NCBI RefSeq assembly: GCF_008124615.1
Contig: NZ_VNIB01000009.1
Location: forward strand, 58,322 to 122,321
DNA length: 64,000 nt
Origin: Geothermobacter ehrlichii
GTDB lineage: Bacteria > Desulfobacterota > Desulfuromonadia > Desulfuromonadales > Geothermobacteraceae
Reading direction: 5' to 3'
This document shows positions 25,153 to 35,644 of this stretch, in pieces. A program made the position numbers and the translations under genes. How positions within the stretch are numbered: the stretch's first letter is position 1; every line of letters begins with the position of its first letter. Below the pieces are notes generated by a model. That model was not told the DNA's origin, made no database searches, and was given only the letters and a program-made list of their open reading frames with translations.

Positions 25153-25791
25153 ATGAATCGCCGCCAGACCGCCGATCTGCTCGACCGGCTCGAAGAACTC
25201 TATCCACAGGCCCGCTGCGCCCTCTGTTACCGCAACCCCTGGGAGCTGCTGGTCGCCACCATCCTCTCCGCCCAGTGCACCGATGACAGGGTCAACCGGG
25301 TGACGCCGGCCCTGTTCGCCGCCTTTCCCGGACCGGAGGCAATGGCCCGGGCCGGGCAGGACGAGGTGGAGGCGCTGATCCGCTCCACCGGCTTTTTCCG
25401 CAACAAGGCGCGCAACCTGATCGCCAGAGCCCGGGTGATTGTCGAGGAATACGGCGGCGAGGTTCCGGCCAGGCTCGACGAGCTGGTCCGGCTTCCGGGT
25501 GTGGGCCGCAAGACGGCCAACGTCGTGCTCGGCAACGCTTTCGGCATTCCCGGCATGGTGGTCGACACCCATGTCAAGCGCCTGTCACGCCGTTTCGGCT
25601 GGACCAAATCGCAGGACCCGGACCGGATCGAGAAGGATCTGTGCCGGCTCTTTCCCGCTGACCGCTGGGTGCAGACCGGCCACATCCTGATCACGCACGG
25701 CAGGGCCGTCTGCAAGGCGCCGATGCCGTTGTGCGGCGCCTGCCCGGTCAGCGACCTCTGTCCGCGCCTGGGAGTGGTCAAGAGCCGCTAG
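25153..25791 (+). CDS. nth: Endonuclease III (DNA glycosylase/AP lyase)
   Basis: 212 aa. The helix-hairpin-helix LVRLPGVGRKTANVVLGNAFG contains the catalytic Lys region, and VDTHVKRLSRR carries the catalytic Asp. The C-terminal [4Fe-4S] cysteines follow the C-X6-C-X2-C-X5-C spacing (CKAPMPLCGACPVSDLC). It removes oxidised pyrimidines. It converges on the PBP1A gene, with 16 bp between the stops. Confidence 0.98.
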   Translation: MNRRQTADLLDRLEELYPQARCALCYRNPWELLVATILSAQCTDDRVNRVTPALFAAFPGPEAMARAGQDEVEALIRSTGFFRNKARNLIARARVIVEEYGGEVPARLDELVRLPGVGRKTANVVLGNAFGIPGMVVDTHVKRLSRRFGWTKSQDPDRIEKDLCRLFPADRWVQTGHILITHGRAVCKAPMPLCGACPVSDLCPRLGVVKSR

Positions 25792-25807
25792 TCGCTCAGG
25801 CACCAAC

Positions 25808-28216
25808 TCAGTTCTCTTCCAGATCGAGCTTGAAGAAGTCGCGGGCATCGGGACGGGATTCGTCCATGGCGAAGCGGGTGGGGGCGGTTCCCGGGGCGAA
25901 GGCCTCGATCACCGCGCCCGGAGTGTCCTCCGGCACCAGCAGACCGGTTTTGGGATCGATGGGACGGAACAGGATGCTGTCCGGCACCTTGAACTGGCGC
26001 ACCGGGTAGTGGCTGGCTGCCTCTTTCATGAAGGCGACCCAGGCCGGAGCGGCAGCGCGGGAGCCGGTTTCGTGGTCACCGAGACTGCGTTCCTGGTCGA
26101 AGCCGGTCCAGGTCACGGCGACGAGATCGGGGATGAAGCCGACGAACCAGGCGTCCTTCAGGTCGTTGGTGGTTCCGGTCTTGCCGGCGACCGGGCGGCC
26201 GAGCGCCTTGGCCCGCCAGCCGGTGCCCTGCTGCACCACGCTCTCCATCAGATTGGTGATCAGATAGGCGGTTTCAGGGGAGATGACCCGTTCCCGCTTC
26301 TGCTGCAGCAGGCGCTGCCCCGGCCCGGCGCCGTCGGGAAAATCGGCCGGGTCGACCGAGGCGATGATACGCCCGTCGCGGTCGATGATGCGGGTGATGT
26401 AGGTCGGGGAGACGTGGATGCCGCCGTTGGCGAAGACGCAGTAGACCTTGGCCAGCTCCATCGGCGTGACCGCCGTCGAGCCGAGGGCCAGGGTCAGGTC
26501 GCGTTCGATCGGTGACTCGATGCCGAGCCGACGGGCGTAGTTGGCGGCGTAGTTGACCCCGATATCCTCCAGGATCTTGATGGTGATGATGTTGCGCGAC
26601 TTGGCCAGGCCGGTGCGCAGGGAGGTCGGACCGTAGAATTTCTTGCCGTAGTTGCGCGGTTTCCACTCGGTTTCCTTGCCGGTATCCAGCTTTTCCCGGT
26701 AGATGATGGGGGTGTCGAGGATCACCGTCGCCGGCGTGTAGCCCTTGTCGAGGGCGGCGGCGTAGATCAACGGCTTCATCGCCGAGCCCGGCTGGCGGCG
26801 CGCCTGGATGGCGCGGTTGAACTGGCTTCTGGCGAAGTCGTATCCCCCGACCAGGGCCTTGACCTGGCCGCTGTGCGGATCGATGGCGACCAGGGCGCCC
26901 TGCACCTCGGGGGTCTGTTCGAGCTCGAGCTCGAGCGAACCGTCCGGCCGCACCTGTTTCACCCTCGTCTCCAGCAGCGAACCGACCGGCAGGGGAATGG
27001 CATCGCCCCAGGCTTCGTCCGGGGTCAGCAGGTAGTCTTCGCGGCTGAGCAACTTCAGCTCGCCGGCCCAGGCGAGGCCCTCGCGGGCGATCAGGCCGTG
27101 CCGGTCACCGACGGCGACCAGTAGCGCCTGGTCGTTCCAGCCGGTGAGCACCGCCTGCAGGAAGTGCCCCTGTTCAGGCGGGTTGTCGCGCAGGCGGCGG
27201 GCCTGGTCGGCGAGGAATTCGCTCGCCTCGCCTTCGCTGAGGATTTTGCCCGGCCCGCGGTAGCCGTGCCGCTTGTCGTAGTTGCGCAGGTTCTGCTGCA
27301 CCGCGGCCTGGGCGGCGCGCTGCATGGCGAGATTGAGGGAGGTGTGAACCTGAAGACCCTGGGTGTAGACGGCCTTTTCGCCGTAGGTGGCGATCAGGTC
27401 GCGTCGCACCTGTTCGGTGAAGTAGGCCGCCTCGGGGACGTGCTGGCGGCTGCGCGGATGGATGGTCAGCTTTTCGGCGAAGGCCAGTTCGGCCTCTTCC
27501 TCGCTGATGTAGCCGTTTTCGACCATCCGTTTCAGCACGTAGCGCTGCCGTTCCTTGGCCCGCTGGAAGTGGCGGTAGGGGGAATAACGGCTGGGCGCCT
27601 GTGGCAGCCCGGCCAGCATGGCGCATTCGGCGAGGCTGAGGTCCTCCACGTTCTTGTCGAAGTAGTTCTCCGCCGCCGCCTGCACGCCGTGGGCGCCGTG
27701 GCCGAGATAGATCTGGTTGAGGTAGATGGACAGGATCTCCTTCTTGGAGAGCTTCTGCTCCATGCGCCAGGCGAGGATGGCCTCCTTGAACTTGCGGGAG
27801 AACTTCTTTTCCGGAGTCAGCAGCAGCGACTTGGCCACTTGCTGGGTGATGGTGCTGCCGCCCTGGACGATGCCGCCAGCCTGGATATTCTTGATGGCGG
27901 CGCGTAGAATGGAGACCAGGTCGATGCCCCGGTGCTGGAAGAACTTGGCGTCCTCGGCTGCGACGAAGGCGTTGATCAACGCGTCGGGCATCCGTTCGAT
28001 GGGAACGACGACCCGGCGCTCCTTGTAGAGTTCCGCCAGCACGGAACCGTCGTCCGCCAGGATGCGGGTGATGACCGGGGGCCGGTAGTCGGCGAGGGTG
28101 TCGACCCTGGGCAGGGAGCTGGCGACCAGCAGGTAGGCGGTGACGAGGCCGGCGACGGCCAGCAGTGCGCCGCCGACGGCCAGCAGCATGATGTAGCGAA
28201 CGATTTTGCGCAGCAT
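25808..28216 (-). CDS. mrcA: Bifunctional penicillin-binding protein 1A
   Basis: 802 aa. One N-terminal membrane anchor (residues ~5-30) is followed by the GT51 glycosyltransferase (EDAKFFQHRGID, GGSTITQQVAKSLLL, KKEILSIYLNQIYLGHG). A linker/OB region precedes the transpeptidase with SAMK (catalytic Ser), SRN and KTGTTND. It polymerises and cross-links peptidoglycan in the periplasm. The ATG at 28216 (MLRKIVRYIM) is preferred; a longer in-frame start adds an arginine-rich stretch without family support. It is divergent from pyk. Confidence 0.96.
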   Translation of the reverse strand: MLRKIVRYIMLLAVGGALLAVAGLVTAYLLVASSLPRVDTLADYRPPVITRILADDGSVLAELYKERRVVVPIERMPDALINAFVAAEDAKFFQHRGIDLVSILRAAIKNIQAGGIVQGGSTITQQVAKSLLLTPEKKFSRKFKEAILAWRMEQKLSKKEILSIYLNQIYLGHGAHGVQAAAENYFDKNVEDLSLAECAMLAGLPQAPSRYSPYRHFQRAKERQRYVLKRMVENGYISEEEAELAFAEKLTIHPRSRQHVPEAAYFTEQVRRDLIATYGEKAVYTQGLQVHTSLNLAMQRAAQAAVQQNLRNYDKRHGYRGPGKILSEGEASEFLADQARRLRDNPPEQGHFLQAVLTGWNDQALLVAVGDRHGLIAREGLAWAGELKLLSREDYLLTPDEAWGDAIPLPVGSLLETRVKQVRPDGSLELELEQTPEVQGALVAIDPHSGQVKALVGGYDFARSQFNRAIQARRQPGSAMKPLIYAAALDKGYTPATVILDTPIIYREKLDTGKETEWKPRNYGKKFYGPTSLRTGLAKSRNIITIKILEDIGVNYAANYARRLGIESPIERDLTLALGSTAVTPMELAKVYCVFANGGIHVSPTYITRIIDRDGRIIASVDPADFPDGAGPGQRLLQQKRERVISPETAYLITNLMESVVQQGTGWRAKALGRPVAGKTGTTNDLKDAWFVGFIPDLVAVTWTGFDQERSLGDHETGSRAAAPAWVAFMKEAASHYPVRQFKVPDSILFRPIDPKTGLLVPEDTPGAVIEAFAPGTAPTRFAMDESRPDARDFFKLDLEEN

Positions 28217-28297
28217 GGAACCGGCAGGGTAAGGGTTTTTGTCGAAAAACCTGTCACTTATAGCACGCGGCCTGCCGCGGCGGCAACCTCTTTGCGG

Positions 28298-28325
28298 TTG
28301 CCGCATGCCGCACCTGTGCTATAGT
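28298..28325 (+). promoter_or_regulatory. Candidate pyk promoter with adjacent 12-bp palindrome
   Basis: TTGCCG (28298-28303), 16-bp spacer, TATAGT (28320-28325). The perfect palindrome GAATCCGGATTC (28329-28340) falls at about the start of transcription, a position typical of a repressor operator. Only sequence resemblance supports this. Confidence 0.4.
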
Positions 28326-28385
28326 CCTGAATCCGGATTCGCAATCTCCGTTCGGTCGTCGTTATGTCGATTGCGGGAGGCAGGA

Positions 28386-29837
28386 ATGTCAGCAAGGTTT
28401 CGTCATACCAAGATCGTCGCCACCGTCGGGCCGGCCTGTGCCGGCAGGGAGCAGCTGCTCGCCCTGATGGAAGCGGGGGCGGATGTCTTCCGGCTCAACT
28501 TCTCCCACGGCGAGCACGAAGAGAAGGCCCTGATCATCGACCGGATCAGGGAGCTGTCGCAGCAGCGGCAGCGGGCTGTCGCCATTCTTGGCGACCTGCA
28601 GGGGCCGAAGATCCGGGTCGGGGACCTGGAAGGCGGCAGCATGCAGCTCTTTCGCGACGAAGAGGTGTGGATCACCACGGAGGATGTGCTGGGTCGCGAC
28701 AACCTGATCCCGACCGGGTACGAACGGTTGCCTGGGGACGTGCGGCCGGGTGACCGCATCCTGCTCGACGACGGCCTGCTTGAGCTGCGGGTGGAGGAGG
28801 TGGCGCCGCCGAGGGTACGCTGCCGCGTCCTGGTGGGCGGCACGCTGCGCAACCGCAAGGGGATCAATCTGCCCGGGGTTAGGGTTTCGGCGCCGGCCCT
28901 GACCGAAAAGGACCGGCGCGATCTCGATTTCTGTCTCGAGCACGGCGTCGACTACGTCGCCCTGTCCTTCGTCCGCTGCGTCGACGAGGTGCTGGAGCTG
29001 AAACGGCTTGTCGGCGCCGCCGGGCCGCGAGTCATTGCCAAGATCGAAAAGCCGGAGGCGGTGGAGCACTTCGATCCGATTCTCGAGGCGGCGGACGGCA
29101 TCATGGTGGCACGCGGCGATCTGGGGGTGGAAATCGATCCTGAGAAGGTGCCGCTGATCCAGAAGCGGATCATCCACCAGTGCAACCAGGCCGGCAAGCC
29201 GGTGATCACCGCCACCCAGATGCTGGAAAGCATGGTGAACAGTCCCCGGCCGACCCGGGCCGAGACCTCGGACGTGGCCAACGCCATCCTCGACGGTACT
29301 GATGCCGTCATGCTGTCGGCGGAAACCGCTTCCGGCAAGTATCCGGTGGAGGCGGTGGCGATGATGGAGCGGATCGCCCTTGACGTCGAGACCGACCCCC
29401 ATCTGCGGCAGAAGATGTTCATGCCGCTGCCGGAGGTCGCCGGCTGGCGCTCCCTGCCCGAGGCGATCGCCCAGGCGGCCTGCCGGGTGGCCGAGAGTCT
29501 GGGGGCGAAGGCGATCCTTGCCTTTACCCAGACCGGCAAGACGGCGTCCCTGGTCTCCAAGTACCGGCCGGCCGTGCCCATCTATGCCGTCACCCCCTCG
29601 CAGCAGGCCCGCCGCCGGCTGGCCCTCTGCCGCGGGGTCCGTTCCCTTCGGGTCGACATCGAGGGGAGCACCGAGGCGCAGATCGACGCCGTGGAGGCCA
29701 GCGTACTCGCCTCGGGCCTGCTGCAGCGCGGCGACGTGGTGGTGATCACCATGGGCAGCCCGGTGTCCGCCCCCGGCACCACCAACCTGATGAAGGTCCA
29801 CCGGCTGGGAACCGGCGATTTTTACGAGGTACACTGA
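28386..29837 (+). CDS. pyk: Pyruvate kinase
   Basis: 483 aa. [12 protein letters not shown] at the N-terminus, the active-site IAKIEKPEA and the signature [12 protein letters not shown] are present, then the C-terminal allosteric domain ([19 protein letters not shown]). It converts phosphoenolpyruvate and ADP to pyruvate and ATP. The ATG at 28386 has GGGAGGCAGGA upstream. It is followed by queC after 95 bp. Confidence 0.97.
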   Translation: MSARFRHTKIVATVGPACAGREQLLALMEAGADVFRLNFSHGEHEEKALIIDRIRELSQQRQRAVAILGDLQGPKIRVGDLEGGSMQLFRDEEVWITTEDVLGRDNLIPTGYERLPGDVRPGDRILLDDGLLELRVEEVAPPRVRCRVLVGGTLRNRKGINLPGVRVSAPALTEKDRRDLDFCLEHGVDYVALSFVRCVDEVLELKRLVGAAGPRVIAKIEKPEAVEHFDPILEAADGIMVARGDLGVEIDPEKVPLIQKRIIHQCNQAGKPVITATQMLESMVNSPRPTRAETSDVANAILDGTDAVMLSAETASGKYPVEAVAMMERIALDVETDPHLRQKMFMPLPEVAGWRSLPEAIAQAACRVAESLGAKAILAFTQTGKTASLVSKYRPAVPIYAVTPSQQARRRLALCRGVRSLRVDIEGSTEAQIDAVEASVLASGLLQRGDVVVITMGSPVSAPGTTNLMKVHRLGTGDFYEVH

Positions 29838-29932
29838 CATCCGGCACCGGGTGCGGGCACCTGGCTTCGGGGGAAAAGGCATTCTTCCATTGGCCTCGGG
29901 CGCCTGGTCCCGTGCCGACTTCGAGGTTTCCG

Positions 29933-30622
29933 ATGAAAAAGAAAGCAGTTGTTCTTTACAGCGGCGGGCTCGATTCGACCACCTGCCTGGCCATCGCCCG
30001 CGACCAGGGGTTCGCGCCCCACGCCCTCAGTTTCTCCTACGGCCAGCGGCACACGGTCGAGCTGGAGAAGGCCCGCCGGTATGCCCCCCTGGTGGGCGCC
30101 GTCGAGCACCGGGTGGTCGACATCGACCTGCGCGCCTTCGGCGGCAGCGCCCTGACCGATGCGATCGAGGTGCCCAAGGACCGCCCCCTCGAGGCAGGGA
30201 TTCCGGTTACCTATGTGCCGGCCCGCAACACCATCTTTCTCTCCTTCGCCCTGGCCTGGGCCGAAGTGCTCGGCGCCTTCGATATTTTCATCGGCGTCAA
30301 CGCCCTCGACTATTCGGGCTATCCCGACTGCCGCCCGGACTATATCGCCGCCTGGGAGCGGCTGGCCAATCTGGCGACGGCGGCGGCGGTCGAGGGGAAG
30401 GGGCGCTACCGTATCCACGCGCCGCTGCTGCACCTGAGCAAGGCCGAGATCATCCGGCGCGGCCTTGAGCTGGGAGTCGACTACGGCCTGACCCATTCCT
30501 GCTACGATCCCGATCCGCAGGGGCGGGCCTGCGGCCGCTGCGATTCGTGCCGGCTGCGGCTGAAGGGATTCGCCGAGGCCGGGGCCGAAGATCCCGTCGC
30601 CTATCTCCGGCAGGACCAATAG
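29933..30622 (+). CDS. queC: 7-cyano-7-deazaguanine synthase QueC
   Basis: 229 aa. The PP-loop ATPase motif [14 protein letters not shown] (residues 8-21) and the C-terminal zinc cysteines ([17 protein letters not shown]) are intact. It converts 7-carboxy-7-deazaguanine to preQ0 in queuosine synthesis. The ATG at 29933 has GAGG about eight bases upstream; an in-frame start seven codons earlier is less likely. It is next to folE2, the first step of the same pathway. Confidence 0.97.
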   Translation: MKKKAVVLYSGGLDSTTCLAIARDQGFAPHALSFSYGQRHTVELEKARRYAPLVGAVEHRVVDIDLRAFGGSALTDAIEVPKDRPLEAGIPVTYVPARNTIFLSFALAWAEVLGAFDIFIGVNALDYSGYPDCRPDYIAAWERLANLATAAAVEGKGRYRIHAPLLHLSKAEIIRRGLELGVDYGLTHSCYDPDPQGRACGRCDSCRLRLKGFAEAGAEDPVAYLRQDQ

Positions 30623-30656
30623 GCGGCCGGCACCTGTTTTTCGCGGAGTCATCACC

Positions 30657-31442
30657 ATGACCATGCCCGATATGCAGCAATCGCCCGATTCCCGCAATAT
30701 CCCCATCGACAAGGTGGGGGTGAAGGGGATCCGCTATCCCATCGTCGTCCAGGACAAGACGCGGCAGTGGCAGCACACGGTGGCGCGGGTCAACATGTAC
30801 GTCGATCTTCCCGAGCATTTCAAGGGGACGCACATGAGCCGCTTCATCGAGATTCTCAACCGCTATCACGGCGCCGTCAGCGTTGACAATCTGGAGGAGA
30901 TCCTGGCCGAGATGAAGCGGAGGCTCGAATCGAGCTGCGCCCATCTCGAACTCGATTTTCCCTATTTCATCGAAAAGGCGGCGCCGGTTTCCGGCGCCAG
31001 GGGGCTGATGGAATACCAGTGCCGGATGGTCGGCAGTCTCGGCGAGCAGTTCGATTTCGTGCTCGAGGCGGCGGTTCCGGTCACCTCCCTCTGCCCCTGC
31101 TCGCGGGAGATCAGCGAGGCCGGGGCCCACAACCAGCGCAGCACCGTGCGGGTGCGCATCCGCTACCGCAAGCATGTCTGGCTCGAGGACCTGATCGCCC
31201 TGGTCGAGTCCTGCGCCAGCGCCCCGGTCTACTCTCTGCTCAAGCGCGAGGACGAGAAGGCGGTGACCGAACAGGCCTACGCCAATCCGATGTTCGTCGA
31301 GGATATCGTTCGCGAGGTGACCCGGCGCCTGCGCCAGGAGGAGAAGATCACCTGGTTCGCCGTCGAGTGCGAAAACTTCGAGTCGATCCACAATCATTCC
31401 GCCTACGCCCTGGTCGAGGACGTGCGGCCGGCGCCCGGCTGA
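30657..31442 (+). CDS. folE2: GTP cyclohydrolase I, type IB (FolE2)
   Basis: 261 aa, family length. The stretch QHTVARVNMYVDLPEHFKGT and the active-site CPCSREISEAGAHNQRS with its catalytic Cys are characteristic. It makes 7,8-dihydroneopterin triphosphate from GTP for folate and queuosine, and works with metals other than zinc. It sits 34 bp after queC, suggesting a queuosine-precursor pair. Its stop is seven bases before the next gene. Confidence 0.97.
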   Translation: MTMPDMQQSPDSRNIPIDKVGVKGIRYPIVVQDKTRQWQHTVARVNMYVDLPEHFKGTHMSRFIEILNRYHGAVSVDNLEEILAEMKRRLESSCAHLELDFPYFIEKAAPVSGARGLMEYQCRMVGSLGEQFDFVLEAAVPVTSLCPCSREISEAGAHNQRSTVRVRIRYRKHVWLEDLIALVESCASAPVYSLLKREDEKAVTEQAYANPMFVEDIVREVTRRLRQEEKITWFAVECENFESIHNHSAYALVEDVRPAPG

Positions 31443-31448
31443 TCCACT

Positions 31449-32156
31449 GTGGAAAAGTCTGTGGAAATCGTGGAAAAGTCGGTAAATCCACACGGGGTTC
31501 CCAGTCCTGATGATGGATCACAGGTTCTGGGCGTCTTCGCCAAGGAGCCGCGTCCCGGGATGGTCAAGACCCGGCTCTGCCCCCCTCTGACGCCACGACA
31601 GGCCGCCGATTTCTACCGCGTCTGTCTGCTGGAGACCCTGCGTCGGGTCGGGCGGGCCGGCCGTCGCCTGGTCCTGTTCTATGCCGGCTGCCGCGACTGG
31701 TTTGCCGAGCATTGTCCCGGCTGTGAGCTGCGGCCACAGGTCGAAGGCGATCTCGGCCGGCGCATGGCCGCCGCTCTCGACTCTCTGCTCGAAAGCGGTG
31801 CCGGTGCCGCTGCCCTGATCGGCACCGACAGTCCGGATTTGCCCCTGCCGCTGATCGACCGGGCCTTCGCCGCCCTGGCAGCGCACGATGCAGTCACCAT
31901 TCCCGCCGACGATGGCGGCTACGTGCTGATCGGCTGCCGCCGTCCCTGCCCGCAGCTCTTTGCCGACATTCCCTGGAGCAGTGACCAGGTGCTGGCGCTG
32001 ACCCGGCGGCGGGCCACCGACGCCGGCCTGAGCTATACCGAGATCGACTGTTGGCAGGATCTCGACGACGCAGCCGCCCTGTGCCGGTTGCTGGCGCGCA
32101 GCCCCGACGGCGAAGCGGCGCGTTATCTGCGCCGCATCCGTCCGGACCTGGCCTGA
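31449..32156 (+). CDS. DUF2064 / TIGR04282-type glycosyltransferase-like protein
   Basis: Up to 235 aa. A Rossmann nucleotidyl/glycosyltransferase-A core starts VLGVFAKEPRPGMVKTRL (about 26-43), with GDLGRRMAAAL and ALIGTDSPDLP (the metal-binding D-S-P-D) and PADDGGYVLIGCR. Family members sit in arsenosugar or hopanoid loci or stand alone; the substrate here is unknown. The start is uncertain: the GTG at 31449 and two later GTGs lie in a run of GTGGAAA repeats (31448-31477) resembling DnaA boxes, and no clear ribosome site is seen. It follows folE2 by six bases. Confidence 0.8.
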   Translation: MEKSVEIVEKSVNPHGVPSPDDGSQVLGVFAKEPRPGMVKTRLCPPLTPRQAADFYRVCLLETLRRVGRAGRRLVLFYAGCRDWFAEHCPGCELRPQVEGDLGRRMAAALDSLLESGAGAAALIGTDSPDLPLPLIDRAFAALAAHDAVTIPADDGGYVLIGCRRPCPQLFADIPWSSDQVLALTRRRATDAGLSYTEIDCWQDLDDAAALCRLLARSPDGEAARYLRRIRPDLA

Positions 32157-32310
32157 GAGAGCTGTTGACCCGGGCGCAACCGCCCGATCGACCGGAAGCG
32201 GGCTGTGGTTCCGCACGTTGACTTGCCCTTTTCGATGGTCGATAATCGCACACTCCGGCATCCGCCGGGCATTTCCAGCCAGCCGGCGCAGGCCGCAAAG
32301 GAGGGATTCC

Positions 32311-32973
32311 TTGGAGCTGATACTCGGAGCCGGACCGGTGGTCAAACTGGTCCTGTTGATTCTCGTCTACTTTTCCGTGGTCTCCTGGGCCATCATCCTG
32401 CTCAAGTTTCGGGTTATCCGTCGCGCCATCATCGAGTCGGAGCGGTTTCTCGACTTCTTCTGGGCCAAGAAGAATTTCGAGGCGATCGGCCAGGGGCTGA
32501 AGGAGTTCTCCCATTCGCCGCTGTCTGTCCTCTTTCGCGAGGCCTACCGGGAACTGATGCGCGGTCAGCGCGGCAGCGAGGCCGGCGGAGGGCCGGTGGC
32601 GGAGCTCGGCCGGGCCGACAACGTCGCCCGCGCCCTGCGCCGCGCCACTACCAGCGAGACCCAGCGCCTGGAAAAGTACCTGACCTTTCTCGCCACCACC
32701 GGGTCGACGGCACCCTTTATCGGCCTGTTCGGCACCGTCTGGGGGATCATGGACTCCTTTCACGGCATCGGCAAGACTGGCAGCGCCTCCCTGGCGGTGG
32801 TGGCGCCCGGCATCTCCGAGGCCCTGATCGCCACCGCCATCGGCCTGGTGGCGGCCATTCCGGCGGTGGTGGCCTACAACCATTTCGTCAGCAAGGTGAA
32901 CGTCCTGACCGGCGAGATGGACAACTTCTGCCAGGAATTCCTCAACATCGTGCAGCGCATGGGCCGGGACTGA
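32311..32973 (+). CDS. tolQ: Tol-Pal system protein TolQ
   Basis: 220 aa MotA/TolQ/ExbB proton-channel protein with three membrane helices (about 12-32, 125-150 and 160-180). The family stretch LTFLATTGSTAPFIGLFGTVWGIM and GISEALIATAIGLVAAIPAVVAYN are present. The start is taken as TTG at 32311 because AAAGGAGGG lies seven bases upstream; an ATG 31 codons earlier would add a tail with no family support. It is the first gene of tolQ-R-A-B. Confidence 0.93.
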   Translation: MELILGAGPVVKLVLLILVYFSVVSWAIILLKFRVIRRAIIESERFLDFFWAKKNFEAIGQGLKEFSHSPLSVLFREAYRELMRGQRGSEAGGGPVAELGRADNVARALRRATTSETQRLEKYLTFLATTGSTAPFIGLFGTVWGIMDSFHGIGKTGSASLAVVAPGISEALIATAIGLVAAIPAVVAYNHFVSKVNVLTGEMDNFCQEFLNIVQRMGRD

Positions 32974-32976
32974 GCC

Positions 32977-33401
<425 letters not shown>

Positions 33402-33405
<4 letters not shown>

Positions 33406-34244
33406 GTCGATCCGGGGCGGACAACAGACGCTGGCGACGGGACAGGGAGCGGCGGGAACCCCGGCTCGGCGCGATGCTGGGCGCCTCGCTGGCGCTGCAC
33501 CTGGTTCTGCTGCTGCTGGTCGGCGGACACCTGCTGCCACGCCGGCATCAGCCGCGGCCCCCGGCCTACGTGGTCGACCTGGTCAACCTGCCGGTGAAGG
33601 CACCGCAGGCCGGCCGCCCGGACGGCCGGGCCAAAAAGACCGTTCGCAAGAAATCCGCGCCGTCGGCCAAAAAGCTGTCCCGGCCACGGCCGAAACCGAA
33701 ACCGCGGCCGCAGCCGCAACCGAAAAAGGTCGTGACGCGCAAAAAGGCGGGGACGAAGCCGGCGGTCAAAAGGACAAGGCCGCAGGCAAAGGCAGCGGCG
33801 ACCAGGCCGGCGGCCGCGAAGGCTCCTACCAGGGCCGAGCAGGAAAGGTTGGAGCGCAGGCTCGAGATGCTGCGACTGAAGCGGCAGCTCGCTGCCCTGG
33901 CGGCCAGCGACACCCGTGCCGGCGAAAATGCCCCGCTGGGCGAGGAGAAGGGACGCGGCAGCGAGCAGGGTGTCGGCTACCGGCTCTGGTTGCAGCAGGC
34001 CTACAAGGAGGCCTGGGCCCTGTCCCGCTATCAGGTGGGCCGGCTCGATCTCGAGGCCGAGGTCGAGGTGGTCTACGACGCCCGGGGCTTTCTACGGGAC
34101 TACAGCTTTCGCAGGAAATCGGGCGATCGCCTGTTCGACGATTCGATCGCCCGCGCCATCCGCAGTGTCGACCGGCTGGAACCACCGCCGGGCAAGACGC
34201 TGCGGGAGACGATCGTCTTCAACCTCAAGGATCTGATGGACTGA
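33402..34244 (+). CDS. tolA: TolA/TonB-like energy-transducing protein
   Basis: 280 aa. A basic N-terminus and one membrane helix (about 24-42) precede a long K/P/R/A-rich region (about 65-145) spanning the periplasm. A short charged coiled coil follows (RAEQERLERRLEMLRLKRQL), then a C-terminal TonB/TolA domain (SRYQVGRLDLEAEVEVVYDARG to ARAIRSVDRLEPPPGKTLRE). The GTG start overlaps the tolR stop. Position fixes its role as TolA, although the C-domain is close to TonB. Confidence 0.9.
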
Positions 34245-34247
34245 GCC

Positions 34248-35531
34248 ATGCGCCGACTGCTTCTGCCCATCCTGCTGCTGCTGACCATGGTCGGCAACGC
34301 CCCGGCCGCCATCGAAATCAGCGCCCCGGGGCAGCAGGAGATTCCCCTGGCACTGGTTGCCCCGCTGCCGCTGGCGGAACCGCGGCCGGCCCTGGCCGGG
34401 GAGTTCGCCCGGGTGCTGCGCGACGACCTGGTCTTTTCCGGTCTTTTCCGGCTGATCGATGCGCGCGCCTTTCTCGCCGACGCCGGCCGCATGGGGCTGG
34501 TCTCGATCGATGTCGATTTCGCCGAGTGGCGGCTGCTCGGCGCCGAAATGCTGATCAAGGGCGGCTACCGGGTGCGCGGCGAGCAGCTGATCGTCGAGGC
34601 GCGGCTGTTCGACGTCCGGGCCGGCCGGCTGCTCGACGGCCGCCGCTACGTCGGTCGCACCGGCGATGTCCGCCGCATCGCCCACGCTTTCGCCGACCAG
34701 GTGCTCAAGACCCTGACCGGTCGTTTCGGACCGTTCAGCAGCCGCATCGCCTTCATCGGTGACCAGACAGGGCACAAGGAGCTCTACCTGATGGATGTCG
34801 ACGGGCACAACCCGATCCGCATCACCGCCCATCGCTCCATCGTGCTCAACCCCGATTTCTCCGCCGACGGCCGCCGCATCCTCTTCACCAGCTACCGCGA
34901 CGGCAACACCAATCTCTACCAGAAGGAGATCTACACCGGCAGGGAGCGGCGCATCTCCTCCCGCAAGGGGCTCAATGTCGGAGGCCGTTTCAGCCCGGTC
35001 GACGACCGGATTGCCCTGACCCTGTCGAAGGACGGCAATCCGGAAATCTACCTGCTGTCCGCCACCGGGAAGATCGTCGAGCGGCTGACCCGGCACTGGG
35101 GGATCGATATCGACCCGAGCTGGTCGCCCGACGGCGACGAACTGGTCTTCGTCTCCAACCGGCGCGGCAATCCGCATCTCTTCATCAAGGCGCCGGGCGG
35201 CGAGGTGCGCCGCCTGACCCTCAACGGCAAGTACAATGCCACGCCCGCCTGGTCGCCGACGGGCGACCGGATCGCCTTCAGCCGCAAGGAGAACGGTGTT
35301 TTCGACATCTACACCATCCGGCCCGACGGCAGCGACGAGCGCCGCCTGACCTTCGGGCCGGGCAACAAGGAGCATCCCCGCTGGAGTCCGGACGGCCGTT
35401 TCCTGGTCTATTCCTCCGATGCCTCCGGCCGGAAGGAGATCTTCCTGATGCGTAGCGACGGCACCGGGCAGTGGAAGATTTCGCCGCCGGGCGGCAACTG
35501 CAACCATCCGGCCTGGTCGCCGCGATTCTGA
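34248..35531 (+). CDS. tolB: Tol-Pal system beta-propeller protein TolB
   Basis: 427 aa. A signal peptide (RRLLLPILLLLTMVGNAPAAI) and an N-terminal alpha/beta domain are followed by a six-bladed propeller. The propeller has repeated NPDFSADGRRI, PSWSPDGDEL, PAWSPTGDRI and PRWSPDGRFL blades. It shuttles between TolA and Pal in the periplasm during cell constriction. It begins four bases after tolA. Confidence 0.97.
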   Translation: MRRLLLPILLLLTMVGNAPAAIEISAPGQQEIPLALVAPLPLAEPRPALAGEFARVLRDDLVFSGLFRLIDARAFLADAGRMGLVSIDVDFAEWRLLGAEMLIKGGYRVRGEQLIVEARLFDVRAGRLLDGRRYVGRTGDVRRIAHAFADQVLKTLTGRFGPFSSRIAFIGDQTGHKELYLMDVDGHNPIRITAHRSIVLNPDFSADGRRILFTSYRDGNTNLYQKEIYTGRERRISSRKGLNVGGRFSPVDDRIALTLSKDGNPEIYLLSATGKIVERLTRHWGIDIDPSWSPDGDELVFVSNRRGNPHLFIKAPGGEVRRLTLNGKYNATPAWSPTGDRIAFSRKENGVFDIYTIRPDGSDERRLTFGPGNKEHPRWSPDGRFLVYSSDASGRKEIFLMRSDGTGQWKISPPGGNCNHPAWSPRF

Positions 35532-35544
35532 GCGCGTGAAAGCC

Positions 35545-35572
35545 TTGTCTTTTCATTCGGTTTCTGTATAAT
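35545..35572 (+). promoter_or_regulatory. Promoter upstream of pal
   Basis: TTGTCT (35545-35550), 16-bp spacer, consensus TATAAT (35567-35572). It lies just after the tolB stop, so pal can be transcribed apart from tolQRAB, as in other bacteria. Confidence 0.55.
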
Positions 35573-35644
35573 CGAGCTGTTTTAGTCTGTCGGAACATAA
35601 GAATAGAACCCTTTTTTATTGCCGTTTGAAAGGAGTGGAACACC

